From: CAVWXT01 sp963759115
Lineage (GTDB): Bacteria > Planctomycetota > Planctomycetia > Pirellulales > Thermoguttaceae
Reading direction: 5' to 3'
NCBI GenBank assembly: GCA_963759115.1
Contig: CAVWXT010000005.1
Location: 372,001-436,000, forward strand
DNA length: 64,000 bases
Made by a program: the position numbers and the translations under genes. Of this stretch, positions 1 through 10,052 are shown one piece after another; position 1 is the stretch's first letter, and the number at the start of each line of letters is the position of its first letter. The notes below the pieces were generated by a model that was not told where the DNA came from, made no database searches, and worked only from the letters and a program-made list of their open reading frames with translations.

Positions 1-1456
1 CTACGGCGGCGACAACCGCACCCGCGTCCGCCAGGAATTGGTGGCCGGCGTGGGCGGCGTGCGGGCCCTGAAGGCCCTGGGAATCACGCCCGGCGTGTAC
101 CATCTCAACGAGGGCCACAGCGCGTTCGCCACGCTGGAAGCCATCCGCACGCGGATGAAGGACGACGGCATGAGCTTCGACGCGGCGCTGCGCGAAGTGG
201 CCCAGCATACGGCCTTCACCACGCACACGCCCGTGCCCGCCGGTCACGACCGCTTCGACCGCAACCTGATCGAAGAGCACCTTGGCCCGCTTGCGCGACG
301 AGTTGGGCATCTCCACCGAGCAGTTGATGGGCCTGGGGCGCGTCGAGCCGCAGAACGAACACGAGACGTTCTGCATGACCGTGCTGGGGCTGAAGCTTTC
401 CCGCCGGGCGAACGCCGTGAGCAACCTTCACGGCCACATCACCCGGCGGATGTGGGCGCACCTCTGGCCGTGGCGCGTCGAAGAGGAAATCCCCATCGGC
501 CACATCACCAACGGCGTGCACATCCAGAGTTGGCTGGCCTGGCAGATGCAGCAGCTCTACGACCGCTACTTCCCCGCCGACTGGATGCACCGCATGGGCG
601 AGCCCGACGTGTGGCAGACGATCCACGAGATCGATCCCGGCGAGTTGTGGGAAACGCATTACGCCATGAAGAACTTGCTGCTGGCGTTCGCGCGGCGGCG
701 GATCAGCCGGCAATGCCGCCGCCGCGGCGAGAGCGACGAGGCGGTCGAAGCCGCGCGGAACATCCTCGATCCGAACATCCTCACGCTCGGTTTCGCCCGG
801 CGTTTCGCCACCTACAAGCGGGCGGCGATGATCCTGGGCGACCTGGACCGGCTGGCGGCGATGGTCAACGATCCCGAGCGGCCGATGCAGATCATCTTCG
901 CCGGCAAGGCCCATCCGGCCGACGAGCCCGGCAAGCAGTTGATCCAGCGGATCGCCAACCTGCGGCACGATCCCCGCTTCGCCGGACGGATCGCCTTCGT
1001 CGAGGACTACGACATCAACGTCTGCCGGCACCTGATCCAAGGGGTCGACGTGTGGCTGAACAATCCCCGCCGGCCGCTGGAAGCCTCCGGCACCAGCGGC
1101 CAGAAGGCCGTGCTGAACGGGGCGCTGAACCTGTCGATTCTCGACGGTTGGTGGGCCGAGGCCTACGACGGCACCAACGGCTTCGCCATCGGCAAGGGCA
1201 CGCAGCACGTCGACGACCGCGTGACCGACGCCCGCGACGCGCGCCGACCTGTACCGCGTGCTGACGCGAAGAGGTGATTCCGCTCTATTACGACCGCGAC
1301 ATCGACGGCCTGCCGCGCCACTGGATCAAGCGGATGATGAACTCGATCAGTTCGCTGGCCTGGCGGTTCAGCGCCGACCGCATGGTGGCCGACTACGTCC
1401 GCCACGCCTACTTGCCCGCCTCCGGCGGCGTGAGTTGCGATATGAACGTGAGGTAG
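1..1456 (+). CDS. glgP: Glycogen/alpha-glucan phosphorylase, 3' part (frameshifted)
   Basis: C-terminal part of a GT35 alpha-glucan phosphorylase of the long type with an N-terminal DUF3417; the 5' end lies outside the window. It would release glucose-1-phosphate from alpha-1,4-glucan in the cytoplasm. Visible landmarks are the segment YHLNEGHSAF, HTPVPAGHDRF, the GHITNGVHIQSW block, the glucan-handling RRFATYKRA motif and the PLP-region-like EASGTSGQKAVLNG. The reading frame changes near 285 and again near 1,235, and the last 60 codons (SSLAWRFSADRMV to the stop) follow in a third segment. The pieces join without losing conserved residues, so I read this as one gene with two indels. A GTG/ATG start cannot be given. 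The neighbour downstream is a small unrelated ORF. Confidence 0.9.
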
Positions 1457-1485
1457 GAAGTGTCGGACGGTGGAGGATCGCGACC

Positions 1486-1671
1486 ATGTACCGCGATGAA
1501 GTTATTGAGGAAGTGTGGCGAATCCGCGACGAGTACGTCAAGCGCCATCACTACAGTCTCGATGAAATCGTCGAAGACCTCCGCCGTCGCCAAGCCGAAC
1601 ATCCATCGAGAATCGTGGATCGACGGCGGCAACGGCCCATCGAAAAGCCGCAAGAGGGACCGCTGCCGTAG
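1486..1671 (+). CDS. Small charged protein of unknown function
   Basis: 61-residue acidic/basic protein starting MYRDEVIEEVWRIRDEY, preceded by GGAGG with 9 bases to the ATG, which supports translation. It is predicted mostly helical and has an Arg/Glu-rich C-terminal half (DLRRRQAEHP). The N-terminal pattern resembles short antitoxin-like proteins that are common in planctomycetes and cyanobacteria, but no toxin gene follows, so that link is only a suggestion. It starts 30 bases after the phosphorylase stop on the same strand. I cannot assign a function. Confidence 0.6.
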   Translation: MYRDEVIEEVWRIRDEYVKRHHYSLDEIVEDLRRRQAEHPSRIVDRRRQRPIEKPQEGPLP

Positions 1672-1690
1672 TCATCGTGAACCCGTGCAT

Positions 1691-1753
1691 CGGTCTTGGG
1701 CCTTGGGGCTTCGGTCTTGGGGCTTGAAACCAACGCCTAAGACCAAAGACCAA
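1691..1753. repeat. Heptad tandem repeat, opposed arms
   Basis: Five 7-mers of the type CGGTCTT/GGGGCTT (1691-1725) followed 11 bases later by inverted copies of the same word (CTAAGACCAAAGACCAA, 1737-1753). It lies in the gap between the small ORF and the oxidoreductase and could fold as a loose hairpin. It belongs to the heptad class seen at seven other places in the window, each with a different word. Confidence 0.75.
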
Positions 1754-1789
1754 TTCTCCCTACCGCGAACCGCTACCCTCAATCCCTCA

Positions 1790-2366
1790 ATGAACGTCTA
1801 CGTCCTGATCGGCCACCAAAAACCAGGCAGCTTCTGCCACGCCATCGCCGCCACGGCGATCGAGGAATTGAAGTCGGCCGGCCACGAGGTCGTCTATCAC
1901 GACCTCTACGCCGAGAAGTTCGACCCCATCTTGCCGCACGAGGAGATTCCCAAGGACGCCCCGCTCGACCCGGTCGTCGAGCAACATTGCCGCGAAGTGA
2001 CGGCGGCCGACGGCTACGTCATCGTGCATCCGAACTGGTGGGCGATGCCGCCGGCGATTCTCAAGGGCTGGCTCGACCGCGTGCTGCGGCAGGGCGTGGC
2101 CTACCAGTTTGGCCCCGGCGGCGTCGAACCGCTGCTTGGGCGGCAAGCGGGCCGTCGTGCTCACCACCTCGAACACGCCGCGCGACGACGAATTGCGGCT
2201 GTTCGGCGACCCGCTGGAAAATCTGTGGAAGACGTGCGTGTTCAACTTCTGCGGCGTGGAGGATTTCTACCGCCGCAACTTCGAGTCGATCATCATGAGC
2301 ACGCCCGAGCAGCGGCGCGGGTGGCTCGACGAGGTCCGCGCGATCATCCGGCAGCGATTTCGTTAG
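1790..2366 (+). CDS. NAD(P)H-dependent oxidoreductase, flavodoxin-fold (frameshifted)
   Basis: About 192 residues of the flavodoxin_2 family (MdaB/KefF/NQO1-like quinone or azo reductases), a cytosolic FMN/FAD enzyme. The N-terminus MNVYVLIGHQKPGSF carries the flavin-phosphate loop after the first beta strand; HPNWWAMPPAILKGWLDRVL is the conserved active-site segment, followed by GVAYQFGPGG. The frame shifts near 2,135, after which LGGKRAVVLTTSNTP and the helical C-terminus continue in another frame. The start ATG lies just after a short CCCTCAAT direct repeat, and no strong ribosome binding site is visible. The stop overlaps the stop of the convergent regulator gene by two bases. The true substrate cannot be inferred. 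Confidence 0.85.
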
Positions 2367-4387
2367 GTGGGCGGCGGAGCGTCGTCCAATTGGTAGCGGC
2401 GGATCTTGCGGTCCAGCGTGGAACGTTCGATGCCCAGGATGGTGGCTGTCTTGCTCTTGTTCCAGCCGGTGTGGTTGAGCGTATTGTAGATGTGGCGGCG
2501 CTCCACGTCGTCCAGCGAGACGGGCACGAACTTGCCGCTTAGCCCGGGCGCCTCCGTGTCGCCGGCCGTGGCCAGTTTGGTCAAGAGCAGGTCCTCGGCG
2601 CCGATCTCCTGGCCGCGGCAGAGCACCACCGCCCGCTCGATCACGTTTTTCAGCTCCCGCACGTTGCCCGGCCACAGGTACTTTAACAACTGTTCTTTGG
2701 CGCCGGGAGTGAAACCTTTGATTCGCCGCCCGGTCTCGGCGTTGAACTTTTGCAGAAAGAAATCGGCCAAGAGCGGGATGTCTTCCTGACGTTTCCGCAG
2801 GGCGGGGACGACGATTTCGAGCACCCGCAGGCGGAAGAAGAGGTCGCGGCGGAAGCGGCCCTCGGCCACGTCGCGTTCCAGGTCGCGGTTGGTGGCGGCG
2901 ATCACCCGCACGTCGACCTTGATCGGCTTGCTGCCGCCGACGCGTTCGAAGGGGTGCCCCTCCAGCACGCGGAGGAACTTGGCCTGAATGCCCGGGCTCA
3001 TCTCGCCGATTTCGTCGAGCATGATCGCGCCTTTGTGGGCGGCCTCGAACTTGCCGATCTTGCGTTCCGTGGCCCCGGTGAACGCCCCCCGCTCGTGGCC
3101 GAACAGTTCGCTGGCCAGCAGTTCGGTCGCCAGGGCCGCGCAGTTGAGGCACACGAAGACGTTCTCGCGGCGGGGGCTGTTGTTGTGGACCGCGCGGGCG
3201 ACCAGTTCCTTGCCCACGCCGCTCTCGCCGCGGATCAGCACCGTGGCGTTGCTGGCGGCCGCCCGGCTGATGTCCTCGGCCACCTGCCGGATCGCCGCAC
3301 TGCGGCCGACCATCTCGCTGCGGATGCCCAGCCGCTCGCGGAGTTCGACGTTTTCGGTACGCACCCGCGTGAGGTTCTCGGCCAAGTCCTGTTGGCGGCG
3401 GATGTTCTCGACGGCCACTGCCACGGTGTCGGCCACGGCCAGGGTGAACTCCAAATCATCCGGGTCGGGGACGATCGTGGCGTCGGTCGAGTAGAGATGG
3501 ATCAGTCCAAACACCTGGCCGCCGCGGCGGATGGGAGCGCAGATCACGCTCGTGGCGAGGATCTCGCCCCGACTGTCGCGCGTGCCCAGGGTGCTGTCGT
3601 CCATGACGTTCCGGGCCAACACGGCCTCGCCTTCGCGCATCACGGTGGACGCCAGGAAGTCCGACACGCGGTGATACTGGTGCTGCGACGAGCTGCGCGA
3701 GGCGATGACCTCCAGGTCGCCGCCGCTCGGCTTGCCCTGGAAGTTGGCCGACAGCAGCATCAGGGCCCCGGCGTCGGTCTGCGTTCCTTCGGCCAAACGG
3801 GCCAGGGCCAGGCCGGCCATCGACGCGACGTCGGGCGCCTTGGCCAACTCGAAGGCCAACCGGCAGAGCTTGGCCGCCGCGCGCCCATCTTGGAGACGCC
3901 GCCCTCTTCCACGTCGCCGGCCGCGAGGAGCTTCGTCTGTCCGCGCCGATGGGTGATCGTGGTCGGCTCAGTTACCGCCAGCACGTTTGAGTCGTCGTCG
4001 TCGGCTTCCGACGTCGGTGTGACCTCGGGCGGCGCATGGCGGGCCGCTACGCCCGCGTCGCCCGATGAGGTGAAGGCCTCCGACAACTTGTAAACGAAGA
4101 TCAACTGCGTGTGCCCGATGCGAATGATGTCGCCGGGCTTCAGCAGCCAGTCGCCGCGAACGAGTCTGATCACCCACCATCGTGCCGTTGCGGCTCTCGA
4201 GGTCGCGGAGCGTCCACTGTCCGCCCGACATGAACACCTCGACGTGGTTCCGGCTACAGCGATCGTCGGTGACCACGATCTGGTTCGTCGGCGCGCGGCC
4301 GATGGTGACCGACTGGCCGGGCACCAGGCGGAACACGTCACTCCATTTCGATCCTTCGCGGATCACCAAGTAGGCTAACTGCGACAC
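2363..4387 (-). CDS. FHA-GAF-sigma54 (AAA+, Fis) transcription activator (frameshifted)
   Basis: About 670 residues. Order from the N-terminus: FHA phosphothreonine-binding domain (GQSVTIGRAPTNQIV, RNHVEVF, LRDLESRNGTMV), linker, GAF sensor domain, then a sigma54-interacting AAA+ module with Walker A GESGVGKE, the sigma54-contact motif GAFTGA and Walker B MLDEIGEM, and a C-terminal Fis-type helix-turn-helix (GWNKSKTATILGIERSTL). Such proteins activate RpoN promoters; the FHA domain suggests input from a Ser/Thr kinase. The start is a GTG behind a G-rich ribosome site. The frame breaks near 4,165 (inside the FHA domain) and near 3,890 (between linker and GAF). No kinase or obvious target operon lies next to it, so its regulon is unknown. 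Confidence 0.9.
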
Positions 4388-4718
4388 CGGAACCCCCCTG
4401 CGGGCTTATTCAGAACGGCGACCTCCGTAACCTCTGTCCGAAAGGCCGATATACAACAGGATATCCCCGAGTGCGGCAAAATGATACATCCGACTTTAGG
4501 GTACCCTACTGCACCCAGCGCTCGCAAGCCCCAAGAGCGACGAACGACATACGCTGCCGTCTCAAAGCGGTGGCATTTCTGCCACCGTCTTGCAAATTCC
4601 CACTCCCCGGATTAGAGTAGAGAGTATTCAGTGTGGGAACTCTGCGTATTTTGGAGAGGACCGAGCGCCTCTCCAGTTCCGAATGCCTATCGTGGCCTGA
4701 ACCGAGAGGAATACGATT
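4388..4718. promoter_or_regulatory. Divergent intergenic region with palindromes
   Basis: 331 bp between the divergently read sigma54 activator and the DUF1598 gene, so promoters for both should lie here. Two dyads are visible: a perfect 12-bp palindrome TAGGGTACCCTA at 4497-4508, which could be an operator, and a hairpin CGGTGGCA-TTTC-TGCCACCG at 4568-4587. I could not identify convincing -35/-10 or sigma54 (GG-N10-GC) boxes. Confidence 0.35.
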
Positions 4719-6055
4719 ATGCAAACCATGCATGCTTGGGTGAAGTGGTGTTCGCGCCGTCTTCTGGTTGTGACGATGGTTTCGCTGGCGGCGACCTTGA
4801 TGTGCGTCAGCGCCAGGGGCCAAGTAATCAGCCAAGCAGTGGGCGGCGTGTCCATCGACGCCAGTGGGCTGCTAAAAGCGCTCAGCCTGCGGACCTGGAA
4901 ACCCTCGCCAAGAAGCTCGCACAGGGACTGGAGAAGATCCCCCTGGACTTGAACTCCGCTGCAGGGATGCGAAAGATTTCGCTGCGTGGGTTGGAAACCG
5001 ATCTGAGCGAGTGCATCCAAAACAACAAGCCGCTTCCCGACGCCATCAAGTTCCTCGCGGGCCTGCAACACATTCGCTACATCTTCGTCTACCCGGAACA
5101 GAAGGACATTGTGCTGGTGGGGCCTGGCGAAGGTTGGAAGGCCGATGCGCGCGGGAACATCGTCGGGGTCACGACCGGCCGGCCGGTGATGCTCCTGGAC
5201 GATTTGCTGGTGGCGCTCCGCACCGCGCGGGCGGCGGCCCAAGGCGGCATCCAATGCTCGATCGATCCCACGCCCGAAGGACTGGCGCGGATGAGCACCG
5301 TGTCGCTCAACGGCGATCCGCAGGCCGTGATGCAGCAACTGGAAAACGCCTTGGGATTGCAGCAGATCACCGTGCAGCGGCGTGCCGGAGACGAGCCATT
5401 TCGCCCGCGTGTTGGTGGCGGCCGACTACCGTATGAAGCGGCTGGGGATGAATCTCGATTCCTCGCCGGTGCGCGGACTGCCCAGCTATTTGCAGATGAT
5501 CAAGTCGTCGAATCGGCCGTCCGTCTCCCCGCGGTTCTGGCTGGAGCCGACGTTCGAGGCGTTGCTGCGTGATCCGGAAGGGCTGGCGTGGGAGTTGCGC
5601 GGCTCGGGAGTCAAGGCGATGACCGAGGAAGACTTCTCGACCAGCACCGGAAGCGTGCAGCACGGCGGCAAGCCCAATCCCGTGGCGCAGAAGTGGGCCA
5701 ACAACATGACCGAGAAGTACGCCGAGTTGGCCGTCGCCGATCCGATCTTCGGCGAGTTGCAGAACTGCATGGAACTGGCGATCGTGGGGGCGGTCATCGT
5801 GAAGGACCGCTTGACCGACAAGGCGGGCTACAGCATGCCGACGCTGCTGGAGTCGCCGGCGGTGAAGACCGAGGTCTTCAACGCCCCGAAGCAGGTCGAG
5901 AGCAAGGCCAGCGGCTGCTGAACCGGGTCGTGATGTCGGGCGGGGTGGCGATCAATTCCTGGGCCGTGGCCGACAAGGCCAGGCCCAGCGACACGGTTGC
6001 GCCTGTTCGCGCGAAAGCGGCCCCCACTCAAACCGCCAAGTGGTGGTGGAACTAG
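4719..6055 (+). CDS. Exported DUF1598-family protein (frameshifted)
   Basis: About 445 residues. The N-terminus (MQTMHAWVKWCSRRL then a hydrophobic stretch to VSARGQ) is a signal peptide, and a GAGAGGAA ribosome site precedes the ATG. The body matches DUF1598, a family I know from planctomycetes, with the segments AGLQHIRYIFVYPE, PVMLLDDLLVALRTA, HFARVLVAADYRMKRLG and SSPRFW-like SVSPRFWLEP. Frame breaks lie near 4,875, 5,390 and 5,918; the last restores the C-terminus RVVMSGGVAINSW, a typical family ending. The function of the family is not known. The protein is probably extracytoplasmic. Its neighbours give no pathway clue. Confidence 0.8.
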
Positions 6056-6363
6056 CATTCCGACACATCTGATTTGTCGGGTGCCACAGGCAGACTGGCT
6101 GCCCGTGCCAAACAACACGGGCAGCCACGCTGCCCATGGCACCCAACCCAACATTCGATGTGTTGCAGACTTTTAGCCCTTCGGCCTGTCGGGCTTGTAC
6201 CTTCTCCCGAGTGCTTTCGCGCGCCACTGCTCCGTGCGGCCGAGGTCTTCGGGAGTCGTGGCGCCGGACGACGGAGTCGGATTGCTCTTCAGGCCATCAT
6301 CTTACGCCCGCATCAGCAATCGCCGCATGCCCGTAAGGTTGACTCGCCCGGCCGGACGCCGGC
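6056..6363. repeat. Intergenic region with inverted hairpin pair
   Basis: The main content is an inverted pair at 6079-6144. The left arm starts GGGTGCCACAGGCAG, and the right arm is the reverse complement type CACGGGCAGCCAC ending ATGGCACCC. Each arm also contains its own small stem (GGCAG/CTGCC and GGGCAGC/GCTGCCC). The rest of the gap (6145-6363) shows no gene or clear signal to me. Confidence 0.7.
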
Positions 6364-7680
6364 TTACTCCCTTTTCTCCACGTCCTTTGTGCCGTCGCGG
6401 CCTGCACCATTATCGCTCTTCTTCGCCCCAAGACAATACAGATCGCCGGAATCGTTGCCGATCACCAGCCGGCCGTCGGCCACGGCGGGCGAGGCGGTGA
6501 TGGCGCCGCCCGCCTCGAACTGCCAGAGCTTTTCTCCGGTCTTGACGCTCAGCCCATAAAGCCGGCCGTCCGCCGATCCCACGAACACCCGATCGCCGAC
6601 CACCACCGGCGAGCCATCGATCCGGCCTTTGGTGGCGAAGGACCACAGGGGACGGCTGGCCTTCGGGTCGAAGGCACGGAGGTGCTTGTCGCGCGACCCG
6701 ACGATCACCGCCTCGGGCGTCACCGCGGCCGACGACCGGAACGCGGCGCCGTGCTCGCGGCTCTCATATCGCCACAGAACCTTGCTCTGCTGCGGGTCGA
6801 TGGCGAAGAAGTTCTGCCCCTCGGTGCCGACGAACACGATCCCGCCGAGCACGGCCGGCGACGCGCAGGTGGGCGAGTCGATCTTCACCTCCCCCACGGC
6901 GTTGCCCCGTTGCAGGTCGATAGTGTGCAAGTGCCCATCGCAGCCGGCCACGAAGGCGAGATTCTCCACCACGGTTGGAAAGCAACGAATCTGGTCCTGG
7001 CTCTGATACTTCCAGACGAGCTTGCCCGAGTCGGCGTCGAGGCAGTAGAGATAGGAGTCCTGGGAGCCGAACAAGACGCGGCCTTCATAGAAATTGGCGC
7101 TGGAATCGATCTCGGCGTCCGTGGGGAACTTCCACAGCTCATTCCCCGTGGCGGCGTCGAGGCAGTGGAACTCGCCATCGACGTCGCCGATGTAGACCTT
7201 TCCGCGGCGGACGGCGGCCGATGCGTTGAACCCCGACGACGTGGAGAATTCCCAACGCTTGTGCTTGTTGGCCAAATCAAGCGCGTAGAACTTGCCGCCC
7301 GTGTCGCCGATATACACCACGCCCTCGACGATCGCCGCGGTCGCCTCGAAGCCGGGCGTCGACCCGTGCGCGCCCCGTGGAACCGATAACGTCCAAATTA
7401 GCTCGGGATTCTCCGGCAGGCTGTCATGGGCCACGCCGGTGGCCTGCGCATCACCGCGAAAGAGCGGCCAGGACGAGGAACGAGGGATTGGCGATTGGGG
7501 ATCGAGACCCGCGGATTCGGGGCTCTCCGGCCGGCATCCGCTGCAACAGAAAAGCGCGGCGGCAATCCAAAACGTCAGCAGTAGAGGCGAATGATGAATG
7601 ATGAATGATGGGCGATGAACGATGAGAGATGAGCGAACTACGGCGCGCGCTCGACAACTCCTGCAACACTCATCATTCAT
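6364..7680 (-). CDS. PQQ-like beta-propeller lipoprotein
   Basis: About 400 mature residues forming a PQQ-dehydrogenase-type/BamB-like propeller: the blade motif recurs as YIGDTGGKFYALDL, YIGDVDGEFHCLDA, LFGSQDSYLYCLDA, FVGTEGQNFFAIDP and FVGSADGRLYGL. No catalytic calcium/PQQ residues are evident, so this is probably a structural or scaffold propeller. A hydrophobic stretch ending ALFCCSGC looks like a lipobox, which suggests attachment to a membrane. The start is uncertain: the first 30 codons run through an ATGATGA heptad array that itself supplies ATG codons, so the true 5' end may have been altered. The gene is followed by the DUF1598 repeat region. Confidence 0.85.
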   Translation of the reverse strand: MNDECCRSCRARAVVRSSLIVHRPSFIIHHSPLLLTFWIAAALFCCSGCRPESPESAGLDPQSPIPRSSSWPLFRGDAQATGVAHDSLPENPELIWTLSVPRGAHGSTPGFEATAAIVEGVVYIGDTGGKFYALDLANKHKRWEFSTSSGFNASAAVRRGKVYIGDVDGEFHCLDAATGNELWKFPTDAEIDSSANFYEGRVLFGSQDSYLYCLDADSGKLVWKYQSQDQIRCFPTVVENLAFVAGCDGHLHTIDLQRGNAVGEVKIDSPTCASPAVLGGIVFVGTEGQNFFAIDPQQSKVLWRYESREHGAAFRSSAAVTPEAVIVGSRDKHLRAFDPKASRPLWSFATKGRIDGSPVVVGDRVFVGSADGRLYGLSVKTGEKLWQFEAGGAITASPAVADGRLVIGNDSGDLYCLGAKKSDNGAGRDGTKDVEKRE

Positions 7681-7700
7681 CGTTCATCATTCATCATTCC
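7588..7700. repeat. Heptad tandem repeat (ATGATGA type), opposed arms
   Basis: The arm at 7588-7635 reads GAATGATGAATGATG and degenerates into ATGAACGATGAGAGATGAG; the opposed arm at 7668-7700 reads TCATCATTCATCGTTCATC. They flank about 32 bp. The element occupies the start region of the propeller gene and reaches the stop of the next gene. The same word occurs inside the YgiQ-type gene at 25431-25518. Confidence 0.8.
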
Positions 7701-7702
7701 TG

Positions 7703-8200
7703 CTACGGCGCATTCGGCGTACTGGCCGGATTGGGCGTCGCGCTCAACTGCGACAGCACCTGGAGCAGGCCGTTCAGATGGGCCATGCGCGGTCCAAACC
7801 GGTCGACGAACTCGTTGAGCACGAACTCGCCGTCCAGCAGGTTCTCGTAATTGGCGTTGACCTCCGCGGTGAGAGATTCGAGGAACTCGGTCTGCACCTT
7901 GCCGAGGGCTTCCGCGGCCTTGCGACAACTCCGGGCGAGGTGCGGATTGGCCTGCTTCCACTGCCCCAGCTCGTTGGCCCGCTGCTTCTGGGCGGCATTG
8001 AGCTGGCCGACCAATTCCTCCAGCAACTCGTTCTGCCGGTCCTGAGCGGTGAGGATGTCCCGCAACAGCCGCGTGTGTTCGGCCTCGTGGCTCCGGCTCG
8101 TCGGCGGAGGCGGGTAGGCGGCCTCCGAAACGTCGATTTGGCTGAAGAGCGGGGGTCGCGTGCGCGGCTGTTCGTGGCTCATTACCATCATTCCTTTCAA
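7703..8200 (-). CDS. Conserved hypothetical protein with coiled-coil
   Basis: 165 residues at most. Three near ATGs (MKGMMVMSHEQ) follow AAAGGA; the MSHEQ start gives the best ribosome-site spacing. A proline-rich N-terminus (AAYPPPPTSR) precedes helices rich in Glu, Gln and Leu (LLRDILTAQDRQNELLEEL), then a helical C-terminal half with LLDGEFVLNEFVDRFGPRM. No signal peptide or membrane segment is seen, so it is probably cytoplasmic. I recognise the general type from planctomycete genomes but know no function. The ISL3 element lies 184 bp upstream of it. Confidence 0.6.
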   Translation of the reverse strand: MKGMMVMSHEQPRTRPPLFSQIDVSEAAYPPPPTSRSHEAEHTRLLRDILTAQDRQNELLEELVGQLNAAQKQRANELGQWKQANPHLARSCRKAAEALGKVQTEFLESLTAEVNANYENLLDGEFVLNEFVDRFGPRMAHLNGLLQVLSQLSATPNPASTPNAP

Positions 8201-8384
8201 TCTCTAGTATAAGCAGAAACCGTCGAGGCTGTCGAGCACCCCAAAAGAAAGGTTCCGCTTTTCGCAGCCACCGCGGCACAAGCGTTTCTGCCACCGCAAA
8301 TGTGCCGCTGAGCCAGCCCCCCCTTCTTCTCACGATCTCGCCGCGGAGCAGGTCTCGATCTGCGCGAAGAACTTGAATTTCGTT
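8201..8384. other. Upstream region interrupted by ISL3 insertion
   Basis: Non-coding stretch before the IS. It contains GCGGCACA and TGTGCCGC as an inverted pair (about 8278-8323) around TTTCTGCCACCG, similar to the hairpin word at 4568-4587. The final 8 bases ATTTCGTT are the left copy of the IS target duplication. Before insertion, CGAAGAAC (just upstream) and GTTCTTCG (after the right copy) would have formed a small dyad. Confidence 0.5.
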
Positions 8385-10052
8385 GGCTCTTCCGGTTCTG
8401 GGTGCGAACGCCGCACAAACCCGAGGCTCAACAATAGCGGCCGTTATACTACGCGCGACGGTTGCTTGAACGCCCCAGGCACGTAATTCTCGCCATATTA
8501 GCCCCCCCCACAAGAATATAGTGCAACAGGGATTGCGAGCGTAAGTGCTTGTCCGGGAACATGTTCCGCCGCCTCCTCCCTGCGGGCGCCGATTTCGCGA
8601 GTTGGGAAGGTTGCTGTTGGCCCGAGGTCGCCCGCGGCGTTACCTTGCTCAAGCGGCGGCGGTCGGACCAACGCGGTTGTTGCCTTCGCCCCGTCGCAGA
8701 AGACACCGCCAACCAAGGAGGCCACGGATGGCTCAGGTCGAGGTCAAAGTGAAGTTGGATTTGCCGCCGGGTGTGGAACTGTTGGGATACGAGCGCTCGC
8801 GCGACGGGCACGGCTTCGAGGTCAAGTTCCCCCTGCCCGACTCTTGCCGTTGTGAGCAGTGCGGCCACGAAGAGCCGTCCACCTACGAGTACAAGAACAC
8901 CGTCTATGTGGTCCGCGACCTGGACCTGTGGGGTCAGCCGAGCTTCCTGATCTTCCAGCCTTGCTTCCATCGTTGCTCGCGCTGTGGGCATCGCCAGGAG
9001 CATTTCGCCCCCTTCAAGCGGAAGAAGGTGCTGTACACGTACCGCTTCGAGGAATACGTGCTGCGGATGCTCATCGGCAGCAACGAAGAAGAGGTGGCCG
9101 CGCGGCTGGGCATCTCGGCGGAGACCGTGGAACTGATCGTCGAGAACCAGTTGAAGGACGACAAGCGGATCGACCCGGCACGGGTCATCAAGCACGTGGG
9201 CATGGACGAAATCAGCCTCAAGAAGCGGCACAAGTTGTACGTGACGGTGATGACGGACTTGACCGACCCGGAGTCGCCGAAGGTGCTGGCGGTGGCCCGC
9301 GGGCGCGACACGGCAGCGGCCCTCGAATGCCTGGGGAAATTGACGCCCGAGCAGCGCGCCGCGGTGGAAACGCACCGCGTGGACATGGGGAAGGTCTACG
9401 GCCCGGTCTGCAACGAGCAACTTCGCAACAGCCGGTTGGTGGTGGACCGGTTCCACGTGGCCAAGCAGTTCAACGAGGTGGTGGATGAGTTGCGAAAAAA
9501 AAAGCACGCGGAAGCACAAGGCCCAGTTGTCCAAAGCCGAGCAGAAACGGTTCCGCTCGCTGATGTGGGAGTTTCGCCGCGACCCGAAGGACCTGAAGCC
9601 CGAGGAACGCGAGTCGCTGGATCGGCTGTTCGTCGAGTTGCCTGTGTTGAAGGACGTGTATGACGTGCGCGTGCGGTTCAAGGAGATCTTCGACACCGCG
9701 CCGGATCGCGCCACAGCGGAACAGCAGTTGGCCGAACTCCGCGCGCGGACCGAAGCGCTGGGGCTGGACTTCGCCAAGTTCTGGACGACCTACGACAACT
9801 GGAAGACGGGCATCCTGAACTACTTCGACGGGCGGTACACCAGCGCGGCGGTTGAAGGTATCAACAACAAGGCCCGCGTCATCACCAAACGCTGCTACGG
9901 CGTGAAGTCAGCCGACACGCTCTGGAACCGGCTGCTCCTGGACTTGAACCGGGCGTCGGAAGCCGCCGGGCGGACCATCGCCGAGCTACGCGAGATCGTC
10001 CGTGGCCTGAAGGCTGAATTTCTCGCGTTCTGCACCTAAAACCGGAAGAGCC
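8385..10052 (+). mobile_element. Complete ISL3-family insertion sequence, 1,668 bp
   Basis: The left terminal inverted repeat starts GGCTCTTCCGGTTCTGGGTG at 8385; the right end, read on the other strand from 10052, starts GGCTCTTCCGGTTTTAGGTG. These match in 19 of 21 positions. An exact 8-bp direct repeat ATTTCGTT flanks the element (8377-8384 and 10053-10060), the target-site size expected for ISL3. The right inverted repeat overlaps the end of the transposase gene, including its stop. Intact ends and a perfect duplication point to a recent insertion between two planctomycete hypothetical genes. Confidence 0.93.
8728..10039 (+). CDS. ISL3-family transposase (frame break at A9 run)
   Basis: About 437 residues. 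ATG 8728 is preceded by AAGGAGG with 6-base spacing. The N-terminal zinc-binding segment has paired cysteines (CRCEQCGHE and CSRCGHRQE), followed by a helix-turn-helix (EEEVAARLGISAETVE) and the ISL3 DDE domain: GMDEISLKKRH (first Asp), VVDRFHVAKQFNEVVDELR (second Asp) and AVEGINNKARVITKRCYG (Glu). The frame changes within the run of nine A residues at about 9495-9503: the first part ends in ELRKKK, and the second continues KHKAQLSKAEQKRFRS. Correct joining needs a +1 shift in reading, equivalent to loss of one A. This could be a homopolymer sequencing error or transcriptional slippage. Confidence 0.9.

Noticed and set aside
1460..2542. 360-codon plus-strand frame spanning the oxidoreductase
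   Set aside because: Contains the genuine N-terminus from 1790 only; upstream codons pass through the heptad array and downstream codons follow the wrong frame after the break.
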